From Kosmotogaceae bacterium UBA1373 (GTDB taxonomy: Bacteria > Thermotogota > Thermotogae > Petrotogales > Kosmotogaceae): a stretch of 21,873 bases of DNA. The DNA lies in contig DBRH01000071.1 in assembly GCA_002305955.1 (NCBI GenBank), positions 106,416 through 128,288 on the forward strand, in the 5' to 3' direction. Shown in pieces: positions 7,551-14,326 of this stretch (its first letter is position 1; each line of letters opens with the position of its first letter). A program made the position numbers and the translations under genes. The notes below the pieces were generated by a model that worked only from the letters and a program-made list of their open reading frames with translations, was not told where the DNA came from and did not search any database.

Positions 7551-8248
7551 TATCTTTCCCTCCTCCCGATCAGAAGATAAAGAAATATTACAACACCGAC
7601 CAGAAATGGAGAGTAAGGCAATAGAAATAGCACTCTCCATTTAATGATCAGGTTGTCCAGACTGGATCCAAAAATCGCTTTGAAAGACGAGTTCATATCA
7701 CCACTCGAGGAGAACTCATCGACCAGGTGCAGCAGGTTTTCGTAATCGAACCTCGAAAGCAGAAAACCGGCAAAGCTTTCGACCGCACCGTAGAAGACAG
7801 ATCTGTCTTTCTCTGGCGGATAATTCTTTATAGAAACTGTGAAGTCGAAAAATCCAGATCTGAGCGGGGGTCTCCCCGACCGGGAACGCAGATTCTGAAA
7901 GCCCTCGGCAATCAACTCATGATACCACAATGGTATCGTTTCAGGGCTCGAGCCTATCTTTCTTAAATATTCGAAGAAATAGACATGTGCCAGTTCGTGC
8001 CGTGCCACCCCATCTCTGAAGTTAGAAGTATAAAGGAAGATCTGATACATTCCGTTATCATCTATCGCAGCCGGCTGTTCGTGGCCCTGTCCCGTCAATA
8101 TTGTCAGGTTGTACCTTACCTGAAAACCGTATATCTCTATCAACTCGTCGTTGGCGGCCCTTATCTCGTTTCTTATTTTCGTTTCGACCTGCGCGAAGAG
8201 AGAGATAGAGACGAGAAGCCAGAGTATCAGGAGCGATCGTACTCTCAT
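7469..8248 (-). CDS. Membrane-anchored gluzincin-like metallopeptidase (HExxH)
   Basis: The protein has 259 residues. It has a signal peptide (residues 1-19, ending LFA-Q), a catalytic domain with HELAH at 84-88, and a downstream PLWYHELIAEG segment in which E111 or E115 would be the third zinc ligand. A single C-terminal membrane helix at about 209-228 is followed by a positively charged tail (RRERYWR). The topology is therefore an outside-facing peptidase anchored by its C-terminus. The layout resembles the peptidase MA-like group (HExxH followed by W-x-x-E-G); I cannot assign a named family with certainty. The ATG at 8248 overlaps the stop of the pseudouridine synthase as ATGA, so translation is probably coupled. 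The last 27 codons also encode, in another frame, the start of the DUF5693 protein. The substrate may be an envelope protein, but that is inference. Confidence 0.75.
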   Translation of the reverse strand: MRVRSLLILWLLVSISLFAQVETKIRNEIRAANDELIEIYGFQVRYNLTILTGQGHEQPAAIDDNGMYQIFLYTSNFRDGVARHELAHVYFFEYLRKIGSSPETIPLWYHELIAEGFQNLRSRSGRPPLRSGFFDFTVSIKNYPPEKDRSVFYGAVESFAGFLLSRFDYENLLHLVDEFSSSGDMNSSFKAIFGSSLDNLIIKWRVLFLLPYSPFLVGVVIFLYLLIGRRERYWRQFPLDPLNPESLKRGESGEIDQKS

Positions 8249-9114
8249 TCGATTGACGCCAGAACCTTCAGGAGATCCTCTGGAAGTTCTGAATCTACAG
8301 CGATCTTCAATCCAGAACTACACGTGAATCCGAGGTGCTGGCAGTGCAGAAAATACCTTTTCAAGCCGCTTGCCTTTTTGAAGTTCCTGTTGAAGGTCCT
8401 ATCACCGTAAACATCGTCTCCGGCGACGGGGCAGTTGATTTGAGCCATCTGACGCCTGATCTGGTGCTTCTTTCCTGTGTGAAGGCGAACCTTGAGTAAC
8501 GACACTTCTCTATAGCGCTTCTCGAGTGAGTACTCAAGCACTTCGAGGATCCCTTCGTTCAGGGATTCTAGTCTCGCGCTCTCGATTTGTGGACAGCCTT
8601 TAACCAGCGTGAGGTATATCTTCTCGACTTCGTGTTCTCTGAACAATCTTGAAATCTCCCTGGCCGAGGCAGGGGACTTCGCAAACAGGATAACGCCGGA
8701 GGTGTGCTTGTCTAACCTGTGGACGGGATGAGGTTCGAACCCCTTTTCTCTTCCGTAGGCCAGCAAACCTTCAATCAGGGTTATAATCTGTATTCCCTTT
8801 CCCGGGTGCACCGAGATACCGGCCGGCTTGTCTATCGCTATAGTGGTATCGTCTTCGTAGAGAATATCGAGCGGAATCTTTTGGGGAACCAGTTCTCTGG
8901 TCTCTTCCAGCCTTTTCATCTTTGATGAGTCACCCAGGTAATAAACCTGCAGGACATCTCCTAAGGAAAGCCTGTGGGATTCATCCTTCACCCGTTTCCC
9001 GTTTACTTTAACGTTCCCTTTTCTGAGAAGTTTGTATATTGAAGAGAGCTTCAGGTCATTCAGAACATTTCTCAAGAACCTGTCCAGTCTCTCGTAGTAA
9101 TTACCGTTGTCCAC
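8245..9114 (-). CDS. RluC/RluD-family 23S rRNA pseudouridine synthase
   Basis: The 289-residue protein begins with an S4 domain (RLDRFLRNVL, then KGNVKVNGKRVKDESHRLSLGD). The RluA-type catalytic core follows, with DKPAGISVHPGKG and the signature HRLDKHTSGVILF, whose aspartate is D135. The QIRRQMAQINCPVAGDDVYGD segment near the C-terminus is also typical. Enzymes of this group convert specific uridines of 23S rRNA helices to pseudouridine. Whether this one corresponds to RluC or RluD cannot be settled by reading. The start is GTG at 9114, with only a weak AAGGTG stretch overlapping it. The gene follows acpP after 65 bases that hold a hairpin, and is coupled to the metallopeptidase by a 4-base overlap. 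Confidence 0.88.
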   Translation of the reverse strand: MDNGNYYERLDRFLRNVLNDLKLSSIYKLLRKGNVKVNGKRVKDESHRLSLGDVLQVYYLGDSSKMKRLEETRELVPQKIPLDILYEDDTTIAIDKPAGISVHPGKGIQIITLIEGLLAYGREKGFEPHPVHRLDKHTSGVILFAKSPASAREISRLFREHEVEKIYLTLVKGCPQIESARLESLNEGILEVLEYSLEKRYREVSLLKVRLHTGKKHQIRRQMAQINCPVAGDDVYGDRTFNRNFKKASGLKRYFLHCQHLGFTCSSGLKIAVDSELPEDLLKVLASIE

Positions 9115-9151
9115 CTTGAATTCTCTATAGATTCAAATCACCTCTGGAGCA

Positions 9152-9173
9152 ACGGGGAGCGGTGGCTCCCCGT
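9152..9173 (-). terminator. Hairpin between acpP and the pseudouridine synthase, without U-tract
   Basis: A perfect 9-bp stem, ACGGGGAGC paired with GCTCCCCGT, has a 4-base loop. It starts just after the acpP stop. On the minus strand only TTG follows the stem, so it is a poor intrinsic terminator. It may instead partially attenuate transcription or protect the acpP mRNA end, giving more acpP than downstream message. Confidence 0.4.
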
Positions 9174-9179
9174 GATAAT

Positions 9180-9431
9180 TCATCCTTCAACTTTGAGACC
9201 CTTACTTATCTGCTCAACTATATCTCCAACGGTGGAGATGTTCTCGATCTGTTCATCTTCGACTTTAAAATTGAACTCATCTTCAAAAGCCATAACCAGA
9301 TCGACCAGATCCAGGGAATCGGCTCCAAGGTCCTCGGTCAAATCGGAATCAAGCGCTATTTCATCCTCTTCAACACCGAGTTTTTCGGCTATTATGGTCT
9401 TTACCCTGTCAAAAACCTCGTCGTGTGTCAA
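9180..9431 (-). CDS. acpP: Acyl carrier protein
   Basis: The 83-residue acidic protein shows the classic ACP pattern: three to four short helices and the motif LGADSLDLVDLVMAFE. Serine 39 receives the 4'-phosphopantetheine arm. ACP carries growing acyl chains in fatty acid synthesis and donates them to phospholipid synthesis. The start codon is TTG at 9431, supported by AAGGAGG seven bases upstream and by the normal family length. No other fatty acid gene is next to it; the downstream gene is an rRNA modification enzyme. It is transcribed away from punA, and an AT-rich palindrome about 100 bases upstream is the likely promoter core. Confidence 0.95.
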   Translation of the reverse strand: MTHDEVFDRVKTIIAEKLGVEEDEIALDSDLTEDLGADSLDLVDLVMAFEDEFNFKVEDEQIENISTVGDIVEQISKGLKVEG

Positions 9432-9527
9432 AAGATTTCCTCCTTTCTCGTTGAATCTGGAAATCGAAACTGGAGCGGAAACCTCGGTAAAAAAACGTTA
9501 TCACCCGTAGATTTCATGATGCTCTCA

Positions 9528-9541
9528 TTATTATATAATAA
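9528..9541. promoter_or_regulatory. Palindromic -10 region shared by divergent acpP and punA
   Basis: TTATTATATAATAA is a perfect 14-bp palindrome. It presents TATAAT on the plus strand at 9534-9539 (about 38 bases before the punA ATG) and on the minus strand at 9535-9530 (about 99 bases before the acpP start). I see no convincing -35 hexamer in either direction, so promoter strength and direction are uncertain. Confidence 0.4.
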
Positions 9542-9576
9542 CTCTGTACGATAAGGTTTGATTCCGGAGGTTGTCG

Positions 9577-10404
9577 ATGTTTAATTATTTCGAAGCAGCG
9601 AGTTCCATGATCAAGGAGGTTGGAGTGAAGCCGGAGGTTGCTCTCATTCTCGGGTCGGGACTCGGCTACCTTACTGGCGAGTTTCAGGGTGGCGTAAGTG
9701 TCGATTACTCGAAGATACAGGGCTTTCCAGTTTCAACAGTGAAGGGGCACTCGGGAAGGTTTGTTTTTGGTAGCTTTCACGATATTCCCTCGGTTGCTAT
9801 GGAAGGACGGTTTCACTTCTACGAAGGTCACGAAATCAAGGATGTCGTATCGCCCATTTATCTTTTCAAAGAGATGGGCATCGAGCGCCTTCTGATAACC
9901 AACGCTTCCGGAGGCATCAACAGAACCTATTCGCCCGGAGACATCGTAGCGATAAAAGACATAATAAATCTCGGATTTAGAAACCCGCTGATAGGACCGA
10001 ACGATGACAGGTTCGGTGTCAGGTTTCCGGACATGTCGTCCGTGATGGACTTTAAATGGCTTTCAGGGCTCAGGGAAAGACTTTCACGGGATGGACGAGA
10101 ATTGAAAGAGGGCACTTATATCTGGGCACTCGGACCGTCCTACGAGAGTCCCTCGGAGATCAGATCGTTCGAGTTTCTTGGAGCCGATATGGTCGGTATG
10201 TCAACGGTGCCGGAGGTGATAGCCGCCAACCACTGCCGGATGAAGATTCTGGCTCTCTCATGTATAACGAATATGGCTTCGGGAATTCTAAAAGAGAAAT
10301 TGTCGCACGACGATGTTGTAGGAACGGCCAACAGGATAAGGCACAGGTTCAGTGACGTTGTTGGCAAGGCGCTGGAAGTTTTGAAGGAGATCGGTCATGA
10401 ATAG
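9577..10404 (+). CDS. punA: Purine nucleoside phosphorylase (trimeric, PunA type)
   Basis: The 275-residue protein shows the trimeric PNP hallmarks: LILGSGLG at residues 23-30 (phosphate-binding loop), VKGHSGRF with H58, EGRFHFYEGH, LITNASGGIN, and MVGMSTVPEVIAANH near the purine and ribose site. It splits inosine or guanosine with phosphate into the base and ribose-1-phosphate for salvage. I chose the ATG at 9577, since CCGGAGG ends six bases before it. The in-frame TTG at 9571 directly abuts that Shine-Dalgarno sequence and cannot be used with it. The gene overlaps nrnA by 8 bases, so the two are probably one operon. Confidence 0.94.
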   Translation: MFNYFEAASSMIKEVGVKPEVALILGSGLGYLTGEFQGGVSVDYSKIQGFPVSTVKGHSGRFVFGSFHDIPSVAMEGRFHFYEGHEIKDVVSPIYLFKEMGIERLLITNASGGINRTYSPGDIVAIKDIINLGFRNPLIGPNDDRFGVRFPDMSSVMDFKWLSGLRERLSRDGRELKEGTYIWALGPSYESPSEIRSFEFLGADMVGMSTVPEVIAANHCRMKILALSCITNMASGILKEKLSHDDVVGTANRIRHRFSDVVGKALEVLKEIGHE

Positions 10405-11401
10405 AACTATGAACGCGGTTTTCTCGAAGTTGCTGCAGGCTCAAAATATACTGGTCTGCGGACATATAATGCCGGACGGAGATTGCGTATCTTCGGTTGT
10501 ATCACTCTCAATGGGACTAGAAAAATTGGGAAAGAAGACGACCATGGCAATCGACTGGAAGATTCCATCAATCTTTTCACCTTTTCCCCGTGTGGAAAGG
10601 ATCATCGATTATTCCCGTTATTCGACTCAGTTAGAAAATTCCGATTTACTGGTTATCGTTGATGCATCTTCGCCAGACAGGATCGGAAGGTTCGAAAGGT
10701 TACTTCGTTATGGAATGCCTTCGATTCTTATTGATCACCACGCGACCAACACCCGCTTCGCCAATCTCTGCTGGGTCGAGCCTTCCTATTCATCTACCGC
10801 ACAGATGATCTTCGATCTCTTGAAGTTGATGGAAGTCTCTTACGACGGTGACCTGGCACTGATGAACTATCTTGGAATAGCAACCGATACGGGTTTTTTC
10901 CGATATTCCAATACCAACAGTACAGTGTTCGAAGCCGCAGCCGAACTCGTAAAACTCGGTGCAGATCCATGTCTGGTAGCCACCGCCATTCTCGAGACTC
11001 GAAGGCTGGAAGAGTTTTTTCTCGAGAGAGACGCTATAGACAATCTCAGGCTGCTTTCGAACGACAGGTTCGCTTACTCTTATCTCAGGGTCGAAGATTT
11101 CGAGAGGTACTCTCTGGGGGAGGATGATTTCGGTGGTTTCGTGGGTGATTTGAGATCCATAGCGAGCGTGGAAGTCGCCCTTTTTGCTTCGGAATCCGTC
11201 GGAGGCGAGGCGCACGTGTCGTTACGTTCGAAGAGCTATTTCGACGTCAGTTCTGTTGCCGTGGCATTTGGAGGAGGTGGACACCCCAGGGCCGCTGGCT
11301 TCACGCTCAAGTACGATGGCGATCTCGAAGAGGCCCTTCAGGAGGCCGTCGAGTTGATAAGCAGAAGGCTGGAGTCACACTCGAAAGATGCTACACTATG
11401 A
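10397..11401 (+). CDS. nrnA: NrnA-type DHH/DHHA1 phosphoesterase (nanoRNase / pAp phosphatase)
   Basis: The 334-residue protein has all DHH motifs: H23-x-M-P-D27-G-D29, VDASSPDRIG, the eponymous DHH at 113-115, GIATDTGFF, and a C-terminal DHHA1 domain with GGGGHPRAAG from residue 292. NrnA enzymes degrade 2- to 5-nt RNA oligonucleotides to mononucleotides and can dephosphorylate pAp. No CBS or PAS domain is present, which separates it from GdpP and CBS-type pyrophosphatases. The start at 10397 follows AAGGAGA by six bases and lies inside the punA 3' end. The 3' end overlaps the convergent M50 peptidase gene by 11 bases. Confidence 0.88.
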   Translation: MNRTMNAVFSKLLQAQNILVCGHIMPDGDCVSSVVSLSMGLEKLGKKTTMAIDWKIPSIFSPFPRVERIIDYSRYSTQLENSDLLVIVDASSPDRIGRFERLLRYGMPSILIDHHATNTRFANLCWVEPSYSSTAQMIFDLLKLMEVSYDGDLALMNYLGIATDTGFFRYSNTNSTVFEAAAELVKLGADPCLVATAILETRRLEEFFLERDAIDNLRLLSNDRFAYSYLRVEDFERYSLGEDDFGGFVGDLRSIASVEVALFASESVGGEAHVSLRSKSYFDVSSVAVAFGGGGHPRAAGFTLKYDGDLEEALQEAVELISRRLESHSKDATL

Positions 11402-12026
11402 GCCAGGAAAGAATCTGAATGAACTGTGTAACGGGCCACATGACGAGCTGGATCACGCCGATTAGAGAAAGCACCAGGAGGACAAGTATGCCGTACAGCT
11501 CGTACTTCACGAGCCAGTTCACATAGTTTTCCGGAACGATCACCGCGATGATGTTGGCACCGTCCAGAGGCGGTATGGGCAAAAGGTTGAAGAAGGCAGT
11601 GCTTAGATCGATGAACATTATCCAGTAGATCACGTCGGCGAAATAACTCAACGGGTAGCTGCTAAGGTAGTCGGGCATCAGAGTGGAATACCTGTGAAGG
11701 CCGGAAAGATAGAAGATCAGGCCGGCCAGGAGACCGACGACGAAGTTACCAAGAGAACCGGAAAGGGCGGTCAATATCGCCTTCGAGTAGCCGAGCTTTC
11801 TAAGTTTCCAGTAGTTAACGGGATAGGGTCTAGACCAACCGAACTTGAAGAGATAGTACATCAGCAGTCCGACGGGATCAATCCTTCTTATGAAGCCCGG
11901 TCTGCTCCACTCGGTTCTCGTTCTGTCGAAATAGCGTGCCAGATAGTAATGCGAATACTCGTGAGTGAGAATGGCAACGATTATCGCCGGTGTCAGAGAG
12001 ATAAAGTTCCTAAGCATCTCTATCAT
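11391..12026 (-). CDS. Site-2-protease-like M50 family membrane metallopeptidase
   Basis: A 211-residue multi-pass membrane protein. HEYSH at residues 22-26 lies in the first hydrophobic helix, and NLLPIPPLDGA, with aspartate D155 as the third zinc ligand, lies in a later one. A GSLGNFVVG segment typical of the family lies between. There are five to six hydrophobic helices and no PDZ or CBS domain, so it belongs to the short S2P/M50 group whose substrates are mostly unknown. I chose the ATG at 12026 because AAGGAG lies eight bases upstream. A GTG at 12032 is too close to that site. The gene overlaps the end of rsmI by 17 bases and ends the folE2-rsmG-rsmI operon. Confidence 0.85.
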   Translation of the reverse strand: MIEMLRNFISLTPAIIVAILTHEYSHYYLARYFDRTRTEWSRPGFIRRIDPVGLLMYYLFKFGWSRPYPVNYWKLRKLGYSKAILTALSGSLGNFVVGLLAGLIFYLSGLHRYSTLMPDYLSSYPLSYFADVIYWIMFIDLSTAFFNLLPIPPLDGANIIAVIVPENYVNWLVKYELYGILVLLVLSLIGVIQLVMWPVTQFIQILSWLIV

Positions 12027-12723
12027 CTTCACCGCTCCTTCCGGAAACTACAACCGTCAACTCTCCAACAGGTTCGCTCGAGGCGAAATGGGCTATTATC
12101 TCGGAGATTTTTCCGTTGAGGGATTGCTGAAACTTCTTGGTCATCTCTCTGGCAACGAAGATATCTCTGTCGCCAAGTATCTCCAGCAGATCTCTCAACG
12201 TCTCCAAAAGTCTGTACGGCGATTCGAAGAAAACGATCAAGCTCTCTTCGAACGTCCCTGCGGAGATTTTTCTGAAAAGCCTTCGCCGGTTCTTCCCTCT
12301 GGGAAGAAAGCCCACGAAGGTGAAATTCGTACCCGGGAAGCCGCTCAGGGCGACGGCCGTCGTGACAGCGCTCGGACCGGGTACCACGTCCACTTCGATA
12401 CAGTTCTCGCGGCAGATTCTGACCAGCGTTGCACCGGGGTCGGATATAACAGGCATTCCGGCATCGCTCACCAGGGCTATTTTGTCACCGTTTTTAAGGC
12501 GGGCGAGAAGTGCCGGTATGCGTCGGGACTGGTTATGCATGTTGAAGGAGATTATCTCTCTACGCTTCAATTCAAGGGCACTCATGAGATTCGATGCCCT
12601 TCTGGTGTCCTCGGCAATAACCAGCTCCACCTCTCCAAGCACTCTCAGGGCACGGAGAGTTATGTCCTCCAGGTTCCCTATTGGAGTACCTACCAGGTAA
12701 AGTCTTCCATATTCCGAATCCAT
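12010..12723 (-). CDS. rsmI: 16S rRNA (cytidine-1402 2'-O)-methyltransferase RsmI
   Basis: The 237-residue protein is a tetrapyrrole-methylase-fold enzyme. Motifs include LYLVGTPIGNLEDITLRAL at the N-terminus, AEDTRRASNL, ALVSDAGMPVISDPG, DVVPGPSAVTTA, FVGFLPRG and FFESPYRL, then REMTKKFQ. It methylates the 2'-O of C1402 in the decoding centre of 16S rRNA using SAM. I chose the ATG at 12723, overlapping the rsmG stop as TGATG, with GGGAG upstream. A GTG one codon earlier is also possible. It lies between rsmG and the M50 peptidase. Confidence 0.94.
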   Translation of the reverse strand: MDSEYGRLYLVGTPIGNLEDITLRALRVLGEVELVIAEDTRRASNLMSALELKRREIISFNMHNQSRRIPALLARLKNGDKIALVSDAGMPVISDPGATLVRICRENCIEVDVVPGPSAVTTAVALSGFPGTNFTFVGFLPRGKNRRRLFRKISAGTFEESLIVFFESPYRLLETLRDLLEILGDRDIFVAREMTKKFQQSLNGKISEIIAHFASSEPVGELTVVVSGRSGEDDRDA

Positions 12724-13391
12724 CACTTCTCTCCCAGGGGGAATTTCGATGCCATACCGGGCCTCCTCGGGAAGCCTTTCGGAGTTTCGGAGACCTTCTT
12801 GAAGGTTACGAGTTTCCTGGAGGAGCCGTCCGAAAGTCTGTAATTCCTCTCGTCCTGAAGCTGCAATCCCAATTTGGCCGAGGCCACGAAAGCATAGCGC
12901 TCTTCATCTTTCCAACCCGGTCCTTTGTACAGGTGTATCAGACCTCCGTTTTCAACAAGCGGGGCTGCCAGTTCCAGCGCCGCATCGCTCCTCGCCACAG
13001 CCCTCATGACGGCGCCGTCGAACCTATCGATCCCTTTCGGATACTCCTCGATCCTCGAGGTCACAGCCGTTACGTTAGACAGGGAAAGCGTCGATGAAAA
13101 CCTCTCAATTTCCCTCACTTTTTTCGCGATTGAATCGACAAGTACCCACCTGGTTTCTGGAAAGGCTATCGCGAGAACCAGTCCGGGAATCCCCCCCCCG
13201 CTGCCGATATCGATATAGCTCCCTTCTAGCTTGTAGCCTTCGAAGGCCAACAGGGAATCTTCGATGTGTGCCACCATAGCCCTCTCCCGGTCCCTCACGG
13301 AGGTCAAATTGTGGGGAGAAGAGATCAACAAATCTACCAGCCGTTGAAACCTTTCGCAAGTGTCACTAGAAAAAGATTCCCCAAGATTCAT
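12723..13391 (-). CDS. rsmG: 16S rRNA (guanine-527 N7)-methyltransferase RsmG
   Basis: The 222-residue Rossmann-fold methyltransferase shows NLTSVRDRERAMVAHIEDSL, the SAM-binding loop YIDIGSGGGIPGL (about residues 60-71), WVLVDSIAKKVREIE and VMRAVAR. It methylates N7 of G527 (E. coli numbering) in the 530 loop of 16S rRNA. In other bacteria its loss gives low-level streptomycin resistance. The three glycines of the SAM loop are all GGG, giving a run of nine G on the coding strand (residues 65-67), a slippage-prone site. The ATG overlaps the folE2 stop as ATGA, and the stop overlaps the rsmI ATG. Confidence 0.94.
   Translation of the reverse strand: MNLGESFSSDTCERFQRLVDLLISSPHNLTSVRDRERAMVAHIEDSLLAFEGYKLEGSYIDIGSGGGIPGLVLAIAFPETRWVLVDSIAKKVREIERFSSTLSLSNVTAVTSRIEEYPKGIDRFDGAVMRAVARSDAALELAAPLVENGGLIHLYKGPGWKDEERYAFVASAKLGLQLQDERNYRLSDGSSRKLVTFKKVSETPKGFPRRPGMASKFPLGEK
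13191..13199 (-). repeat. Homopolymer of nine G within rsmG
   Basis: Nine consecutive C on the plus strand are nine G on the coding strand, in frame as codons 65-67 of rsmG. Gain or loss of one base would shift the frame in the SAM-binding loop and inactivate the enzyme. Confidence 0.95.
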
Positions 13392-14158
13392 CTGGAGCCC
13401 TTCTCAATACAGGCATAAGCCTCGTGGTTATGAATCGATTCCTGACTGAGAACCTCGACTCTATACCAGTCAACACGCGAATCCTTGTTTAGTTTGAGAA
13501 CGACTTCTCTGGAAAGATCCTCCACAAACCTCGGATTATCGTAAGAGTGTTCAGTTATGAACTTCTCATCTTCCCTTTTGAGGAGCGAATATGTCGGTGC
13601 GCTGGCCGAGGTTTCGACAATATCGATTATCTCTTCTATCCATATCAAAGAGTTCATCCTTACAGAAACCGTCACTTCTGCCCTCTGGTTGTGGGCGCCC
13701 CTCTCGCTTATCTCTTTCGAACAGGGACAGACCGTCATTACTGGTACGCGAACGCGTAGAACGAAATCGAAGTCGCCGTCCTTCCTAGATATGAAGGAGC
13801 AGACGAAAGAGCTGAAGCTTTCGCTGTTGCTAACCGGGGCTTTTTTTCTCATGAAATACGGGAACTCGACTTCTATATGGGCAACATCGGCGTTCAAAGC
13901 CTGCCGCATATCCTCGAGAATAGACTCCATGTTCTTCGGAGTAATTTTCTTGTGGTGCCTCTCGAGAACCTCTACGAACCTGGACATGTGGGTCCCCCGG
14001 AAATCCTTTGGAAGGTCCACGAACAGGTCGAAGGTTCCTACTGTATGCTGATTGCCAAACGCCCTGTCCATAACTATTATCGGGTATTTGATTGATTTGA
14101 TACCGACCATGTTTATTCTTATGTTTCGTCTATCTCTCTCATTCTGAACATCTCTCAC
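13388..14158 (-). CDS. folE2: GTP cyclohydrolase FolE2 (type IB)
   Basis: The 256-residue protein matches the FolE2/COG1469 family: GTFDLFVDLPKDFRGTHMSRF, the metal and catalytic segment CPCSKEISERGAHNQRAEV (C144 is the first cysteine), and a late HNHEAYA. FolE2 converts GTP to 7,8-dihydroneopterin triphosphate, the first step of folate and of queuosine-type deazapurine pathways. It replaces canonical FolE and works with manganese as well as zinc. The start is GTG at 14158, with AAGGGG about nine bases upstream. It heads an overlapping operon with rsmG, rsmI and the M50 peptidase. No other folate gene is adjacent. It is transcribed divergently from tRNA-Ser, whose -35 box lies 14 bases upstream of the start. 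Confidence 0.92.
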   Translation of the reverse strand: MRDVQNERDRRNIRINMVGIKSIKYPIIVMDRAFGNQHTVGTFDLFVDLPKDFRGTHMSRFVEVLERHHKKITPKNMESILEDMRQALNADVAHIEVEFPYFMRKKAPVSNSESFSSFVCSFISRKDGDFDFVLRVRVPVMTVCPCSKEISERGAHNQRAEVTVSVRMNSLIWIEEIIDIVETSASAPTYSLLKREDEKFITEHSYDNPRFVEDLSREVVLKLNKDSRVDWYRVEVLSQESIHNHEAYACIEKGSR

Positions 14159-14171
14159 GATTTATCGCCCC

Positions 14172-14200
14172 TTGAATGTATGAAGACAAAGAGTTATAAT
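14172..14200 (+). promoter_or_regulatory. Near-consensus sigma-70 promoter of tRNA-Ser
   Basis: TTGAAT (14172-14177) and TATAAT (14195-14200) are separated by exactly 17 bases. Transcription would start about 7 bases later, 1-2 bases before the mature tRNA 5' end. This is the best promoter visible in the window. Confidence 0.85.
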
Positions 14201-14208
14201 CGCACCGT

Positions 14209-14297
14209 GGAGGCGTATCCTAATTGGCTAAGGAGCCGGTCTTGAAAATCGGTGGGGTTGACGCCCCTTGTGGGTTCGAGTCCCACCGCCTCCGCCA
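14209..14297 (+). tRNA. tRNA-Ser (anticodon UGA), CCA encoded
   Basis: An 89-base class II tRNA. The acceptor stem is GGAGGCG (14209-14215) with CGCCTCC (14287-14293), discriminator G and an encoded CCA. The anticodon arm is CCGGT/ATCGG around the loop CTTGAAA, so the anticodon is TGA, reading UCA and related serine codons. A long variable arm (TGGGG...CCCCT), required for serine tRNAs, follows. The T arm is GTGGG-TTCGAGT-CCCAC. It has its own promoter and terminator and lies between two minus-strand operons. Confidence 0.96.
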
Positions 14298-14298
14298 G

Positions 14299-14326
14299 TA
14301 ACCGGGAGTATCCCGGTTATTTTTTT
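14299..14326 (+). terminator. Intrinsic terminator of tRNA-Ser, overlapping the lepB stop
   Basis: A 9-bp stem, TAACCGGGA (14299-14307) with TCCCGGTTA (14311-14319), has a 3-base loop and is followed by seven T. It begins one base after the encoded CCA. The lepB stop codon (14319-14317 on the minus strand) lies in the stem. On the minus strand no U-tract follows, so it terminates well in one direction only. Confidence 0.9.

Noticed and set aside
7551..7640. Start of the DUF5693 gene at 7640
   Set aside because: The extra 30 residues carry no conserved features and lie deeper in the upstream gene, while the TTG at 7550 has a strong Shine-Dalgarno sequence.
11965..12843. A 292-codon plus-strand open frame opposite rsmI and rsmG
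   Set aside because: It lies wholly antisense to two well-conserved genes, has no recognisable domain and no ribosome site; its composition is what the reverse complement of coding DNA gives.
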